Below, one piece after another: positions 43,904-54,833 of a stretch of DNA of 64,000 bases. This DNA is from Nephrocerus scutellatus. Its lineage: Eukaryota > Arthropoda > Insecta > Diptera > Pipunculidae. Below the pieces are notes generated by a model. That model had not been told where the DNA came from. It made no database searches and saw only the letters and a list, made by a program, of their open reading frames with translations. The translations under genes were made by a program, and so were the position numbers. The stretch lies in NCBI GenBank assembly GCA_947095585.1, contig OX352762.1:90701749-90765748 (forward strand). Reading direction: 5' to 3'. Positions within the stretch are counted from its first letter, which is position 1. The number at the start of each line of letters is the position of its first letter.

Positions 43904-44189
43904 ATATGACTTGTCTAGAATGAAAAAACCTATAACAAGAAAAACCCAAATATATAAAATTATAAGGAAATAGCAATCTATGAGTGTATGAACATACATA
44001 CATATGCCTGTAAATACTATACAACACAACAGACTCGCTGAAGATTTTATGTCTGGGGTTTTAAGTTTGGGATTGTTATGTATATGTACCTACTCGTATA
44101 CAAATAAACATACGACATATGTAGGTTTTAGAAAAAAATGTCAACAGAGAAATTACGTAACTTTAAATGCAAGAGTCTTGCAGTCTTGC

Positions 44190-44297
44190 ATACATATTTT
44201 TGGTCTTGGTCTTGGTCTTGGTCTTGCACACTCACTGTTGGTCTTGGTCTTGGTCTTGCAACTGAATGATTGGTCTTGGTCTTGGTCTTGGTCTTGC
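44190..44297 (+). repeat. GGTCTT hexamer array, right subterminal
   Basis: Three clusters of three to four GGTCTT hexamers, each closing with GCA(A/C), directly next to the right terminal repeat. Confidence 0.85.
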
Positions 44298-44329
44298 AAA
44301 TTATGCTCATCACTAGACTTCATGCTATT

Positions 44330-44850
44330 CACTTAGATTGCTTAATGATTTAAGTTCATCCACTAATGACGCAGCTCCAGACGTCAGAGGAGGATATCGA
44401 TTCGTTGATTATTTTGATGGTTTTTTTTTATCGCAAGCAACGTTTTATTACAATCCCATTTTTAGGATTTGGATATTGGTGGATTTATATTAACCGCAAG
44501 CAATTCCTTGTGTTATGTGGTATTCATTAATCGGAAGTACCTACATAGCTGAATGTTCTTCATTACTTTCAGGCACATACATATATTGGTGTATCAAATG
44601 GTTTCTTTGAGTAATAAATCGTTCGCTTATTACGGGAGTCCTTGCAGCATCGTTCCTGGCACGAATCGTAATTTCTTTGCTTAGCTCTGTGTTCGGATGG
44701 CCACCTCATGCGTCTGAGTAGACTCCATATACCTTTTCATCTATTTGTATGTAAATATTGAGTTTTTGGTGGTGCATTGAATCGAATTTACATATATGTC
44801 ATTTAGGTATATATTTTTAAATGCTTTTAAGTTGCCTGTGTCTGTGTGTC
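44330..44850. other. No recognisable feature
   Basis: Spacer between the hAT-like element and the TCTGTCTT array; nothing supported. Confidence 0.45.
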
Positions 44851-44854
44851 TATG

Positions 44855-45058
44855 TGTCTTTCTGTCTTTCTGTCTTTCTGTCTTTCTGTCTTTCTGTCTT
44901 TCTGTCTTTCTGCCCTTCTGTCTTTCTGTCTTTCTGTCTTTCTGTCTTTCTGTCTTTCTGTCTTTCTGTCTTTCTGTCTTTCTGTCTTTCTGTCTTTCTG
45001 TCTTTCTGTCTTTCTGTCTTTCTGTCTTTCAGTCTTTCAGTTTTTCTGTCTTTCTGTC
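44855..45058 (+). repeat. (TCTGTCTT)n minisatellite, part of family E
   Basis: About 25 nearly perfect 8-bp units. Because the period is not a multiple of three, all three plus frames stay open, giving spurious Ser/Leu/Phe/Val-rich frames. It is followed by CATTACAAATCTGTGAGTAA, also found inverted at about 4795-4820. Confidence 0.95.
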
Positions 45059-46145
45059 ACGGTATTTTCATTACAAATCTGTGAGTAAGTCTAGGGGTAG
45101 CACTTTTCGGGGGTTCTTTTGGTAGTTTACTTTAGAATGAAAGACGTGAGCCTGATAGGTCTATACGACCTAGTATTCTCGGGGGAGCATTACAATTATT
45201 TGTGGCTCGTTTGAAATTTATTCGGGTTTCCTAAGTATTTGATCAGGTGACTCTTAAGATGGGTCTTGAGGCGAGTCAAGATGGGTCCTTCAAGTGGGCC
45301 TAGAGGGGGTCTTGTGGGGGTTTAAAGTGGGCTTTGAGTGGGATGTTGATTGGCTTTTGAGATAGTTTTGAGGGCGTCTTGAGAAGATTTTAAGTAGTCT
45401 TGTCTCGAGAGAGTTTTGTGAGGATATTTAGTGGGGTCTTGAGGGAGTCTTTAGGTGGTCTTGAGTGGTTCTTGAGGGGATTTTGATAGGGTCATGGGTT
45501 TAGTCTTGAGCGGATCTTAAGAAGGTTTTTAGGGGGTCTTGAAGTGGTCTTGAGGAGATTTAAAGATGGTCGTGAGTGTAACCTTAAGGGGGTTTTTAGG
45601 TTGTCTTGAGAATGTTTTGATGGGGTCTTAAGGGAACATTAAAGGAGCTTCAGAGAGTATTGATGGAGTTAGTAACGTGGTCTTAACGGGGTTTTGAGGT
45701 GATCTTGAGTGAGTCTTTATGTAGTCTTTAGGGAGGTCCAGAGAGGGTTTTGTGAGGATCTTTAGTGGGGTCTTGATGGGGTCTTTGGGTGGTCTTGAGG
45801 GGATTTTTGGAGTATCTTGAGTAGAGTCTTAATAGGGTTTTGTTGGGCTCTTAATGGGGTTTAAAAGGGAATTTAAGGGGGTTTGAGAGGATCTTGAGTG
45901 GGGTCTTCGAGGGTTTCTTAAGGGAATCTTGGGTCTTGAAGGGTTTTGAGAGTGGTCTTTAGGGGTTCTAAGGTGGTCTTGAGCAGGTTCTTAAGGGGGA
46001 ATTTGGGCTCTTAAGGGAATCTTGAGTGGGGTCTTGAGGGGCTCTTAGAAGGGATCGTGGGGTGGTCTTGAGAGGGTCATGAGTTTAGTCCTGATGGGAT
46101 CGTAAGAAGATTTTGAGAGGGTCTTGAGGTGGTCTTGAGGGGATT
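45059..46145 (+). repeat. Family E degenerate GTCTTGAGGGG minisatellite, large copy
   Basis: A 70-bp linker (to about 45130) and a 100-bp less regular part lead into more than 900 bp of degenerate GGGTCTTGAG units. There is strong G/T bias on the plus strand. The same linker-array architecture, inverted, forms 4355-4885. Confidence 0.85.
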
Positions 46146-46149
46146 TAAT

Positions 46150-47110
46150 TTAATCTTAATTATGTGATTTTTTAAGCCACAAATATTCCAGATTTGTAAC
46201 AGTTCTAGTTGCTCCAGATCTACCACCTATTTTATTTTCTACCACTTAGGGGATTATTCTTGAGTTATGCTTCAATAAAAGCATTTTTAAATTATTACAA
46301 TTATGTATTATGTTTTCAGTCAGTGGTTTTCGCATATTTTAATTTAACTGCGCAGGTAAAAATATTAAAAAACAAAATCGTGGAATTTGGAAAAGACAGT
46401 TTTTTTCTTACGTTCTATTATTTTTATTATTTTTACGATTTATTTGTTATTCAAATAATTATAACATGAAATACGGTACGAATAGTTAGTTGCTCTGAAT
46501 ATGGGTAGGCCATGTCAATAAACGTCTGAATTTCGCGTTTTTCAGTTCTATTCCTCAACAAATAGTATCTTTTTAGACGAGCGAGATGAAGGAAAATTGC
46601 TCAAATTTATGTAAATTTGAAACTGATTTAAAGTAAGATCAACACTAAGTTTCCTAAGGCTTGAAGTTATAACATTATACCAAATTAGAAAAACTGTACT
46701 TTATGTCAGATATCCAAACAACCACAAGAAAAATGTCTCATACATAAAGTAAGAGCCCTGTATGTTTTTCTTTCCTTAAACGAAAACTCTGTAAGAGCAA
46801 ATCTTTGCCCTAATTACTCAAGAACTTGATGTTAATCACTTCTCAACCATAGTTCAAGTGCTTATCGCATAGTTGATGCCACAAAACTTAGAAGAAAAGA
46901 ACAAGAAATAACAAACACAAGATAAGTTAAGGAAACACGGTTTTTTTTGCTCCTAGAAAAATTAACCACTCTTAAGAAGTCATAACAAACTAAACATAAC
47001 GTTTTCACTGTTGAGTGGTTGGTTCGTAGAAATTCTTCTTATTATTGTTATTTATAATATTTTTTGATTTTTTATATTATTATTATCTTATTTTACGTAT
47101 ATTTTCATCA
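46150..47110. other. No recognisable feature; upstream of the LINE
   Basis: An 86-codon AT-rich frame at 46209-46469 has no known motif. I see no ORF1 (gag) here, although the LINE that starts at 47113 would normally carry one. (ATT)n-like sequence occupies 47038-47090. Confidence 0.45.
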
Positions 47111-47112
47111 TC

Positions 47113-48426
47113 TTGACGGGTTCGGTATTTTTAATTTGTAAAATGAACTCTTATTTTGAAATTCATTTCACAAATATTCGCGGCATTAAAAGAAATTTCA
47201 ATTCGATCGTAGCACATCTTGACGCGAATAAACCTGCGGTTCTAAGTTTATGTGAAACGCAGGCCTCTTATATGGGTACCCCAAATGATTTTCAATGTCA
47301 GGGGTATTCTCGTGTCGACTGTTTGGTTCCTCATCGTGGGGTTATTTTATTTATACGAGAAGACATCAGTTTTAGTGTACCTAATTTTAATATTCCAAAC
47401 AGTAATCCAATGTTCAATACGATATGGATTGAAATTGTAATTTCAAACCATTCGATATTTATTTGTTCCCTTTATCGTAGTCCTAATTTGTCACCTGATG
47501 ACACTAATATTGAGTTTAATTACTTATCAGACACAATAGACAAGATTTACAAATCATCACCAACATCAGAATTGGTAGTCTTGGGTGATTTTAATGTCCA
47601 CAATGATTCATGGTTGACCTATTCGAATGGTAGAGATCGATCAGGTGAAACCGCAGAACTATTTTCAAATGTTAATCTTTTCACCCAACTCGTTGATAAG
47701 CCAACTAGGTATCCCGATACTACTGGTCAATCACCTCACCTTTTAGATTTATTTCTTACAACTATGCCTGATAAATATTCAATTGATGTATCTGCTCCAT
47801 TAGGTCTTTCTGACCATGCTTTGATAGTTGCCAAATTTTCAATATCACCAGCCCTTATAGAGACTACAAGTAAAAGGCTACTCTGGCACTATAAAAATGC
47901 TAACTGGGAGCTCCTGAACCAATTTTATAGCTCATTTGATTGGTCAACCTGTTTTTCCAGCAATAATGCTAATGAAGCATCACAACTTATCACGTCAACC
48001 ATTTTGCTAGGAATGAAAAATTGCATTCCTTCTTCATTTAAAAAGAAAAATACTCATAAAAATAAATGGTTTAACGAACATTGCAGGTCAGCAGTCGCGT
48101 GTAAAAAAGCAGCCCATTTGGACTACGTTAATTGCACTTCTGAAGAAAACCTTGTAAAGTTTCGAATAGCTAGAAACAGATCAAACGCTATATTGAAAAG
48201 GTCCAAAATAATATATGACCTTAAGATTCGAGATAGCATGCGAAAAATATTGGATTCTGATTCAAACAGTCGAAGCTTTTGGTCGTTTGCTGCATTGGTT
48301 AAAAGAAACTTTTCAGACAATACTTCGTCTATTCCTTCTTTATTTCATAATGGTATTCATTATAGAACTAATATTGAGAAAGCTAATCTCTTAGCTTCTC
48401 ATTTCGCTGGTGCGTCTACTCTTTAA
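47113..48426 (+). pseudogene. CR1/Jockey-like LINE ORF2, endonuclease part (ends at a frameshift)
   Basis: AP-type endonuclease that nicks the target for reverse transcription. Residue positions from 47113: NIRGI (21-25), CETQ with the metal-binding Glu (47-50), YRSP (121-124), GDFNVHNDSW with catalytic Asp/Asn (158-167), and SDHAL (233-237). A linker follows with KNKWFNEHCR-type and ARNRSNAILKRSK sequences. Start: Met-11 (47143, MNSYFEIHFTNIRG) lies closer to the family's usual start than Met-1. The frame ends TAA at 48424-48426, but the frame one base earlier stays open and runs into the reverse transcriptase, so a single-base indel near 48420 split one ORF2 of about 970 codons. All catalytic residues are intact. 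Confidence 0.9.
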
Positions 48427-50030
48427 CTAACCAAAGCCCCCCAATTCTCCCGAATCTAGGCCCAGGTATGTCTAAAATCTATTTTCGGAAACGGGTTGTT
48501 TCAAAGATTCTGAAAGAACTTGACCCCAATAAAGCGACTGGCCCCGACGGTATTCCGCCATTAGTATTGAAAAGTTGTCATCATACTTTGGCAAAACCGC
48601 TTAGCAAATTGTTTCATCTCTCAATGAAGACAGGTGTTTTTCCATCACTTTGGAAAATAGCAAATATTCAACCCGTTCCGAAAAAAGGTGATAAATCGGC
48701 ACCTACGAACTACCGACCTATTGCTTTGTTGTCGGTTCTATCGAAGGTAATGGAATCTATCGTTAATTTCAGACTAATGAACTATCTGGATTCGAATGTT
48801 CTTTTATACGATGTTCAGTATGGATTTCGTAAAAATCGATCTTCAGGCGAACTAATGACGTGCATGACTCATTGTTTGGAGCGAAGCATTGAAAACCTAG
48901 GTGAATCAAGCGTTGTTTCCTTAGATATTGCTAAAGCTTTTGATAGAGTATGGCATGATTGTCTTATTAATAAGATTCGTGCGCTGAATTTACACTCCTC
49001 TCTCATTACATGGATTGAGAATTATTTATGGAACCGTAAAATAAAAGTTGTATTAAATGGTATATCTTCAGATTCACATGGGATCAATGCTGGCGTGCCT
49101 CAAGGATCATCCTTGTCTCCCACGCTCTTCTTGATATATATCAACGACCTATTGTCTTCTACAACCTGTGATATCCATTCATTTGCTGATGATACAACAC
49201 TATCGGCATCCATTGAGTTTGACAATCAAAAAGAATGCAATTCTCGCTTGAATGGTTCGCGTGAAAAAATGAATTTGACTATTCTGTCTAATATTCAAAT
49301 CATTCTTGATTGGGGCATTTCTAACAGAGTAGAATTTAACCCAAATAAATTCCAGTCTTGCCTTTTTTCTCAGAAGACAACTCAACATTATGTTCCTCCT
49401 GTTATTAATGGTACCTCTATTGCGAGATCTGATTCACTTAAGTTGTTAGGTTTAAAAGTATCAAGTGATCTTTCTTGGAAAGAACATATTTATGAAATTT
49501 CAAAAAGAGCTAGCCAATGTTTAGGCTTCATAAGACGTTGTAACTTCTACTTCACTCCCTCTGAAGTGTTAAGATTATATAAATCTTATGTTAGACCAAT
49601 TTTAGAATTTAATTCATATGTGTGGGGTGGTGCTCCAAGATCGCATTTGGTTCATCTTGATGGTGTTCAGAATAGAGTTATCCGTTTGATAAACGATGTA
49701 ACCATTACTTCGTCTCTTGATACTTTGGAGCACAGACGAAATGTAGGAGCTTTATCTGTTTTCTATAAATTTTACAACGGTAAATGTTCTTTAGAAACCC
49801 GTTCTCTAGTTCCTGGGCCTTTTCTCAGTAACGTAAACACTCGTTTAAGGTGCAATCAACATAGATTTGCCTTAAAACTTTTTTCATGTAGAACCCAACA
49901 CTTTAAATCCTCCTTTTTTCCTAGAGTATCTTCGATGTGGAATCAATTGGTCGAACACGTGTTTCCAGAATCTTATAATCTGCAGGCGTTCAAATTAGCC
50001 GTTAACAAGTTCTTGAAGGATGATGGTTAA
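48427..50030 (+). pseudogene. CR1/Jockey-like LINE ORF2, reverse transcriptase part
   Basis: The frame is open from before 48427 and has its first Met at 48468. Positions from that Met: PNKATGPDGIP (20-30), QPVPKKGD (68-75), NYRPIALLSVLSK (81-93), DIAKAFDRVWH with the first catalytic Asp (153-163), AGVPQGSSLSPTLFLIYIND (208-227), FADDTTL with the catalytic Asp pair (239-245), NRVEFNPNKFQSCLF, and the C-terminal blocks VQNRVIRLIND, TLEHRRNVGALSVFYKFYN and SSMWNQLVEHVFPESYNL. All hallmark residues are present and no stop interrupts 520 codons. It is called a pseudogene only because of the frameshift to the endonuclease. Confidence 0.93.
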
Positions 50031-50447
50031 AGTATTCATAAGTTGTTTCTTAATATATATAAAAAAAAAAAAAAAAAAAAAAATTGTTTATCAGTATTTT
50101 TTAAATTATTTTTATAATTTGTAATATTTTCTTGGTCAAGGTTTTTTGTAGTTTTCCCTGACCATGATTCATTGATAAAAGTATTTGGACTCGCGTCGTT
50201 CTAAATTCGTGTTCGTTTTTCGTATTGCTTTTCCAATGAATCAGGGAGAATTCTGAGAAAATAAATTGAAACCGGCTACAAACGTGAGGAATGTGATATA
50301 TTGTAAATCACATTCTTTCGATTTTTATTTTATTTTGAATTTAATAAAGGGCTTAGCCCAACTTATTGCCGTGACGTAAGTCATTCAGGGAGTCATCCCT
50401 TGGCAATAAGTCTCTATATAAAAAAAAAAAAAAAAAAAAAAAAAAAC
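50031..50447 (+). other. LINE 3' UTR with stem-loop and two poly(A) tracts
   Basis: A first A-run lies at about 50061-50083, then 330 bp of unique 3' UTR. A 9-bp stem (CTTATTGCC 50362-50370 with GGCAATAAG 50402-50410, loop about 31 nt) follows, and a second poly(A) of about 27 bases ends at 50446. A stem-loop beside the tail is a common recognition structure in LINE 3' ends. No target-site duplication could be found because the 5' boundary is uncertain. Confidence 0.7.
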
Positions 50448-50449
50448 AT

Positions 50450-50760
50450 ACAGAGATGCTCGACAACAACTTTTGGGCAAATTAATTCGTTTGTCTTTTA
50501 TTCACTGAGATTCTAATCAAAAGCTTAAGATACTCGTATCGATGACCGGTGAAGTGTAATTCAATTACGTATACTCGTACATTGTTTTCAACTTATTATG
50601 GGAATTGAATGTTTGTCTGAAGTACTGTGTATATATTTTTGAAGAGGCATTTTATTCAATCTCCATGGCTGTATTAAGTGAAACAGTTTGCCATCCAAAT
50701 AAGTTCATCAATAATATTTTAGCTCAACGGACCACAGGTTCTCGTAAATCGTTTTATTTT
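50450..50760. other. No recognisable feature
   Basis: Flank of the LINE; the sequence after the poly(A) starts CATACAGAGATGCTC and was not found upstream of 47113. Confidence 0.4.
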
Positions 50761-50761
50761 T

Positions 50762-50885
50762 GCATACAAATGGAAGGAATCTACAATTTAAAGCCTCATG
50801 AGAAGCTTTCTATGACAATAATTACATTCGTTCATTCGCGAGAGGTAGGCCAGTAGTCCAACGCACTAACCACTAGACCCACAGC
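50762..50885 (-). repeat. tRNA-derived SINE fragment with a clear box A
   Basis: On the minus strand the head reads GGGTCTAGTGGTTAGTGCG and TTGGACTACTGG, a good tRNA D-arm-type box A. Then CTCTCGCGAATGAACG, a body with AGAAAGCTTCTCATGAGG, and TAAATTGTAGATTCCTTCCA. Box B and the tail block are missing. Confidence 0.75.
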
Positions 50886-50889
50886 TTTC

Positions 50890-51478
50890 CATTTATGTGT
50901 ACCCAATTTGTTGAAATATTGTACGCACAGAAAGTCAAAGCCGACGAGAGGATATCGATATCTTACCCCAGCAGAGACACAAAATTTATGAAGTCTTTGC
51001 AGTTTCAACAAGAAACCTCTGTTGGTTTTGGTTTTTTGTCTTTGTATTAAAAAAGCTTTGAATATTTTGTTTTCAAATTTTCAAAATTAAAAACACAACA
51101 AAGTTGTACGAAACTAAATGTTTCATCTACAATGCAATGTGCATGTTATTTTGTAATGTATGTAATTTTTCTGTGTGGGTGGCATTAGCCTCTGTTTGAT
51201 ATTGCCGCTAAAACTAAAGTGAACTCTCATCATCACATATAAGTTAATTAACTTTTAAAACACTTGTAGGGTTACCAAATAATTTGTAGATATACCGAAT
51301 ACAATACCAGAAATTTCTAAAGGGGAATGTCAAAATGAGGTCGGCTTCTGTACAGTATACAGGGTACAGATCAACTACAAAGTACAAAACAGGAATAATT
51401 GATTCTTCACATCATGGCGGAGCGATAGGGTACATGTCTATGGTCTACTCCATACAGGATACTATTAACTGGAATGTT
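50890..51478. other. No recognisable feature
   Basis: AT-rich; nothing supported. Confidence 0.45.
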
Positions 51479-51479
51479 A

Positions 51480-51661
51480 AAAAAAACAACCGATAAAAAC
51501 TAAATTTTTTTTACATCTCTAATCGGAAATATATATACACTGTGTAAAGTTTCAATAAAATAAATTTTTACAGAAAGTGTTATCATCGACGATAAAAAAT
51601 TTGAATAAAATCCCCCCGATCACTACCAAATTATAATTGAAAGTGTTGTCATCGGATATAC
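51480..51661 (-). repeat. Family A copy, part 1 (interrupted by an RTE at 51662)
   Basis: AAAAAACAACCGATAAAAAC and TACATCTCTAATCGGAAATA open the inverted copy. It runs to GTGTTGTCATCGGATATAC at 51661, where LINE sequence starts. Confidence 0.8.
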
Positions 51662-53112
51662 TTCTTCCTTCTTTCTTTCCTTTACTCCGCGGGGGAGCAT
51701 AGGGCTTCTACAAACACCCGCTAACGAACTCGATTTATCGCCTGAGGTTTCAAGAGATGCCACTCTGTCCCCTGGGATCTTGCTTCCTCTTCTATCGTCC
51801 TTTATGTCTTGCTAGGACGGCCAACTTCCTTGTGCGATAGTTTCGTAATATCGTCCGCTGGCTTTCTCAAAGTGTGGCCAATTTAATTTCATTTTCGTCG
51901 TTTGATGGTGATCGCGATTGTTTCCTGTTGCGTCACTCTCCACAAGTCATGAGACTCCTTAAAACTTGTTGACGATGATTTGGAGGGGCGTCGCAATTGA
52001 CTCTGTGACTTTCCATTTTTCGCAGCCATACAAGAGTACTGAGAGAACGTTAGATCTGAAGAACGTTAGCTTCAGATTACGGAAGATTTGCGTGGAGTTC
52101 CAGATATATATATATATAGTGTCGCACCTTGTTTACACGAGAGCACACATCCGAGTCAGCACCACTACTTTTTGACATCCAGCTGCCCAAATAACAAAAT
52201 TTATCGACTTCCTCTATCTGATATCCGTCAATCAAAAGATCACATGTTCCACTAGCGTTAACGCGAAGTAGTTTTGTTTTTGAGACGTTAATTTTGAAAC
52301 CCACTTTGTAAGCGTAGTGTTCTAGTGAGTTAAATATGAAATATGAAATATAATAAATAAAATATAAAAGTTTAATCTTCGCTCCATCTTACCTAGCGAT
52401 TGTGGTAGAAGACAGATATCATCGGCATAGTCCAGGTCTTCTAGGCAGTGAAAAACATTCCATGGCAAATCCGATGGAGTACGGGTTACTATTTTTATCT
52501 CCCAGTCGATGACAATTGTGAAAAGCAATGGTGAGAGGGTGCAATCAAGCAAGGTTGCGAGTTGATGTTGAAAGTTGAGCCAAGATGACCGTTATGAATG
52601 ACGCGGCAAGTTGAAGCGCGGTACAGCTCCTTAATGATGTTAATGAGTTTTTCCGGAACACCATAGCTAGACAAAATCTGCCCACGCTATCAAAAGCGCG
52701 TTTAAAATCTACAAAAACCATATACCGAGGAGAGCGATACTCACCTGACTGTTCAATGATTATACGCAGGGTGTTAATTTGATCAGTACAAGAACGGTTT
52801 GGGCGAAATCCTGCTTGTTCATTTCTCAAAATTGGCTCTAACGCATGTCGTAAGCGCCTAGCTATGATAGAGGAGATCACTTTGTTTATGGTGCTTAGCA
52901 GGGTAATTCCTCTCCAGTTTTCGCAATTCCTCAAATCACCTTTCTTGGGGAGTTTGACTATTAAGCCTTCTTTAAACGACGATGGAATGGTTTAAATTCC
53001 CAGATACCTTGATAATCGCATGCAATGTTCGTGTAGTTAACTCGACGTTGCCTTGAAGGAGCTCTGCGTATATGTTGTCATTGCCTGCTGCTTTGCCTAA
53101 TTGCAATGAATG
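51662..53112 (-). pseudogene. Second-type RTE LINE, 5'-truncated, with 12-bp target-site duplication
   Basis: On the minus strand from 53112: GKAAGNDNIYAELLQ (about 53100-53055), [17 protein letters not shown] and EQAGFRPNRSCTDQINTLR (about 52915-52780), FVDFKRAFDSV (about 52700), LDYADDICLL with the catalytic Asp pair (about 52430), MGFKINVSKTKLLR (52304 on), EVDKFCYLGSWMSKSSGAD, and SVLLYGCEKWKVTE (about 52020). It ends in a GA-rich tail at 51662-51680. Frameshifts, stops and AT-rich inserts (52100-52120, 52330-52370) break it. CATCGGATATAC flanks both sides (51650-51661, 53113-53124). It belongs to a different RTE lineage from the copy at 54061. Confidence 0.9.
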
Positions 53113-53238
53113 CATCGGATATACACATGTGTTTAAAGTTTGAATAAAATCTGGCTTTAGGAAGTTTGTTAAAAATTGATCGCAAGATTCCACCAGACGC
53201 ACACGGGTACGTGAAGTTAATAATATAGAGAATTTAAA
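53113..53238 (-). repeat. Family A copy, part 2 (after the RTE)
   Basis: CATCGGATATACACATGTGT resumes the monomer cut at 51661. The terminal block (TTTAGGAAGTTTGTTAAAAA), a short CACACGGGTACGTGAAGTT slot and the right end AATATAGAGAATTTAAAAAT follow. Confidence 0.8.
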
Positions 53239-53239
53239 A

Positions 53240-53465
53240 ATGCAATTACTGACTGGCCATGCCAGGGCAGCTCGTTATGTCGACTTTCTGCATTATTGTT
53301 AATTTTTCTTCAAACATGAAGTTTTTTGTCTTATAGACTTAACCATAATAACAAAGTTGTGATTTAAATCGATAAAAAGTTTCTTTGCCAGTACTCTGAC
53401 TATAGAGATAAATTTAATGATGATGACTTTCGCGGAAATATGTGTGTCTTTGTAATTAATTTCGG
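53240..53465. other. No recognisable feature
   Basis: Short AT-rich spacer between repeats. Confidence 0.45.
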
Positions 53466-53995
53466 GGAAAAAACAACCCAAAAAGGTCTTCGATTCAAAA
53501 AGCTTTCTTCAGGGGTGATTGGGTTAACAGATTTTTTATAAGTGCTATACTTTTTGAGATATTTCCAAAAACGCAAAAAACTGCTACTTCCGGTTGGCCA
53601 TTTTTCGCCAAAATCACCTGAAACTCCAAATTCTTCAGGGGTGGGTGATTTAACAGATTTCTCATATGTGCTCTACTTTTTTAAATATTTCCAAAAACTA
53701 AAAAACAGTCTTAGTGAACTGTACCTTCCGGTTGTCCGATTTCCACCAAAATCACCTGGGAGCTCCAAATTTATCTAATGAGCTTAAATATAAATATTCA
53801 TTCCCATCCATTCAGCCGTCTGGGTTGTAGAGTAGACACGGACAGTCAGACTCACAGCAAAACAGACTCACAGGCAGAGATTTTTTTTCGCTTTTCCAAA
53901 TAAGGAGATACGGATCTGGGTAAATCTGTAAAAATTCCGAGTTTAAAATTTTATGATAACTATAGCTCCTTTATTATGCAAAAGAAAGTAAAATG
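53466..53995 (+). repeat. Family B repeat, long copy with duplicated interior
   Basis: The left side begins AAAAAACAACCCAAAAAGG, like a family A end. The block TTCTTCAGGGGTG...GATTTCC...AAAATCACCTG occurs twice (about 53510-53625 and 53630-53760). Then CCATTCAGCCGTCTGGGTTG, CAGACTCACAGGCAGAG and the family B right end GCAAAAGAAAGT at about 53978-53989. Confidence 0.75.
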
Positions 53996-54045
53996 GCGAT
54001 GACTTGAACTAAAATGAACAGCGCATTGAAGATTTTGACGAGACC

Positions 54046-54060
54046 ATAGTGATAGATAGT
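54046..54060 (+). repeat. RTE target-site duplication, left copy
   Basis: ATAGTGATAGATAGT, identical to 56308-56322. It marks the 5' junction of the RTE insertion. Confidence 0.8.
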
Positions 54061-54833
54061 TCACGCACCTACAGAGGATTCCCCAGATGATGAAAAAGAA
54101 GAATTCCTTGAATCAGTCGAATGGGAACTCCATGCCTGCCCTCAGTATGATGTAAAAATCATTCTGGGGGATATGAATGCTAAAATAGGTAGGGAGCCAG
54201 TATTCAGCCAGTACATTGGCACCCATAGCTTACACGAGAACACTAATGACAATGGACAACGAGACATAGAGCAATAATTTGGTCGTTGCGAGTACAAGGT
54301 TTGCGCGTAAAAATATCCACAAAGCCACCTGGGTATCTCCCGATGGAGCCACTCGCAACCAGATAGACCACGTGTTGATAGACCGCCGCCACAACCCGAA
54401 CCTGATGACGGTACGAACGTACCGAGGTGCCAACGTCGACTCGGACCACTATCTTGTTGGTATGGTGCTCCGAGCGCGGATTGCATCATCACGGAAGACT
54501 GCATCCGCGAATCAGATTCGAGTCAACACGGCTGCCCTTCGCAATGAAGAGACCAGAAACAACTACGGTCAAGAGATAGGACTCGCCCTTAATGCAGGGA
54601 GAGTAAGTCCTGGGGCTGAGATGTCGGGCGTAGAAGAGAAATGGACACGCCTTAAGAATACTGTCATTAGTACTGCTAACTCCATCTTAGGCAGTAGTCG
54701 TAGAGATCGAAACGACTGGTTCGATGACGAATGTAAGCTAGCGACTGAACGTAAGAATGTTGCGTACCGAGCAATGCAACAATCTCATAGAACGCGGGCA
54801 CGCGAAGATGAATATAAAGAGCTCAGAAGTTGA
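54061..54833 (+). pseudogene. RTE LINE endonuclease part (5'-truncated, frameshifted)
   Basis: It starts inside the endonuclease at HAPTEDSPDDEKEEFLESV (54063 on), then YDVKIILGDMNAKIGRE with the catalytic Asp/Asn (about 54150-54195). A stop and frameshift at about 54275-54285 move the frame to 54279-54833: STRFARKNIHKATWVSPDG, TRNQIDHVLIDRRH, NVDSDHYLVGMVLRARI with the catalytic SDH, then a charged linker (NDWFDDECKLATERKNVAY). The N-terminal part of the nuclease is absent, so it could not cut. It continues into the reverse transcriptase. Confidence 0.92.

Larger units (their letters stand above)
42428..44315. mobile_element. hAT-like non-autonomous element with 8-bp target-site duplication
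   Basis: The ends are inverted repeats: TAGTGATGAGCA at 42428-42439 and TGCTCATCACTA at 44304-44315. A perfect 8-bp duplication GACTTCAT lies immediately outside (42420-42427 and 44316-44323), the size typical of hAT. Just inside both ends are arrays of GGTCTT/CAAGAC hexamers (about 42450-42565 and 44190-44297), which could be subterminal transposase-binding repeats. The interior encodes no transposase I can recognise and carries a nested family A copy (about 43369-43903). Without it the element is about 1.35 kb. Confidence 0.88.

Noticed and set aside
44796..45125. Overlapping plus-strand open frames of 80-109 codons rich in Ser, Leu, Phe and Val
   Set aside because: They are produced by the 8-bp TCTGTCTT array, which keeps all three frames open; there is no real protein.
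54142..54504. Minus-strand frames of 67-120 codons over the RTE endonuclease
   Set aside because: They are antisense shadows of the well-supported plus-strand RTE coding sequence.
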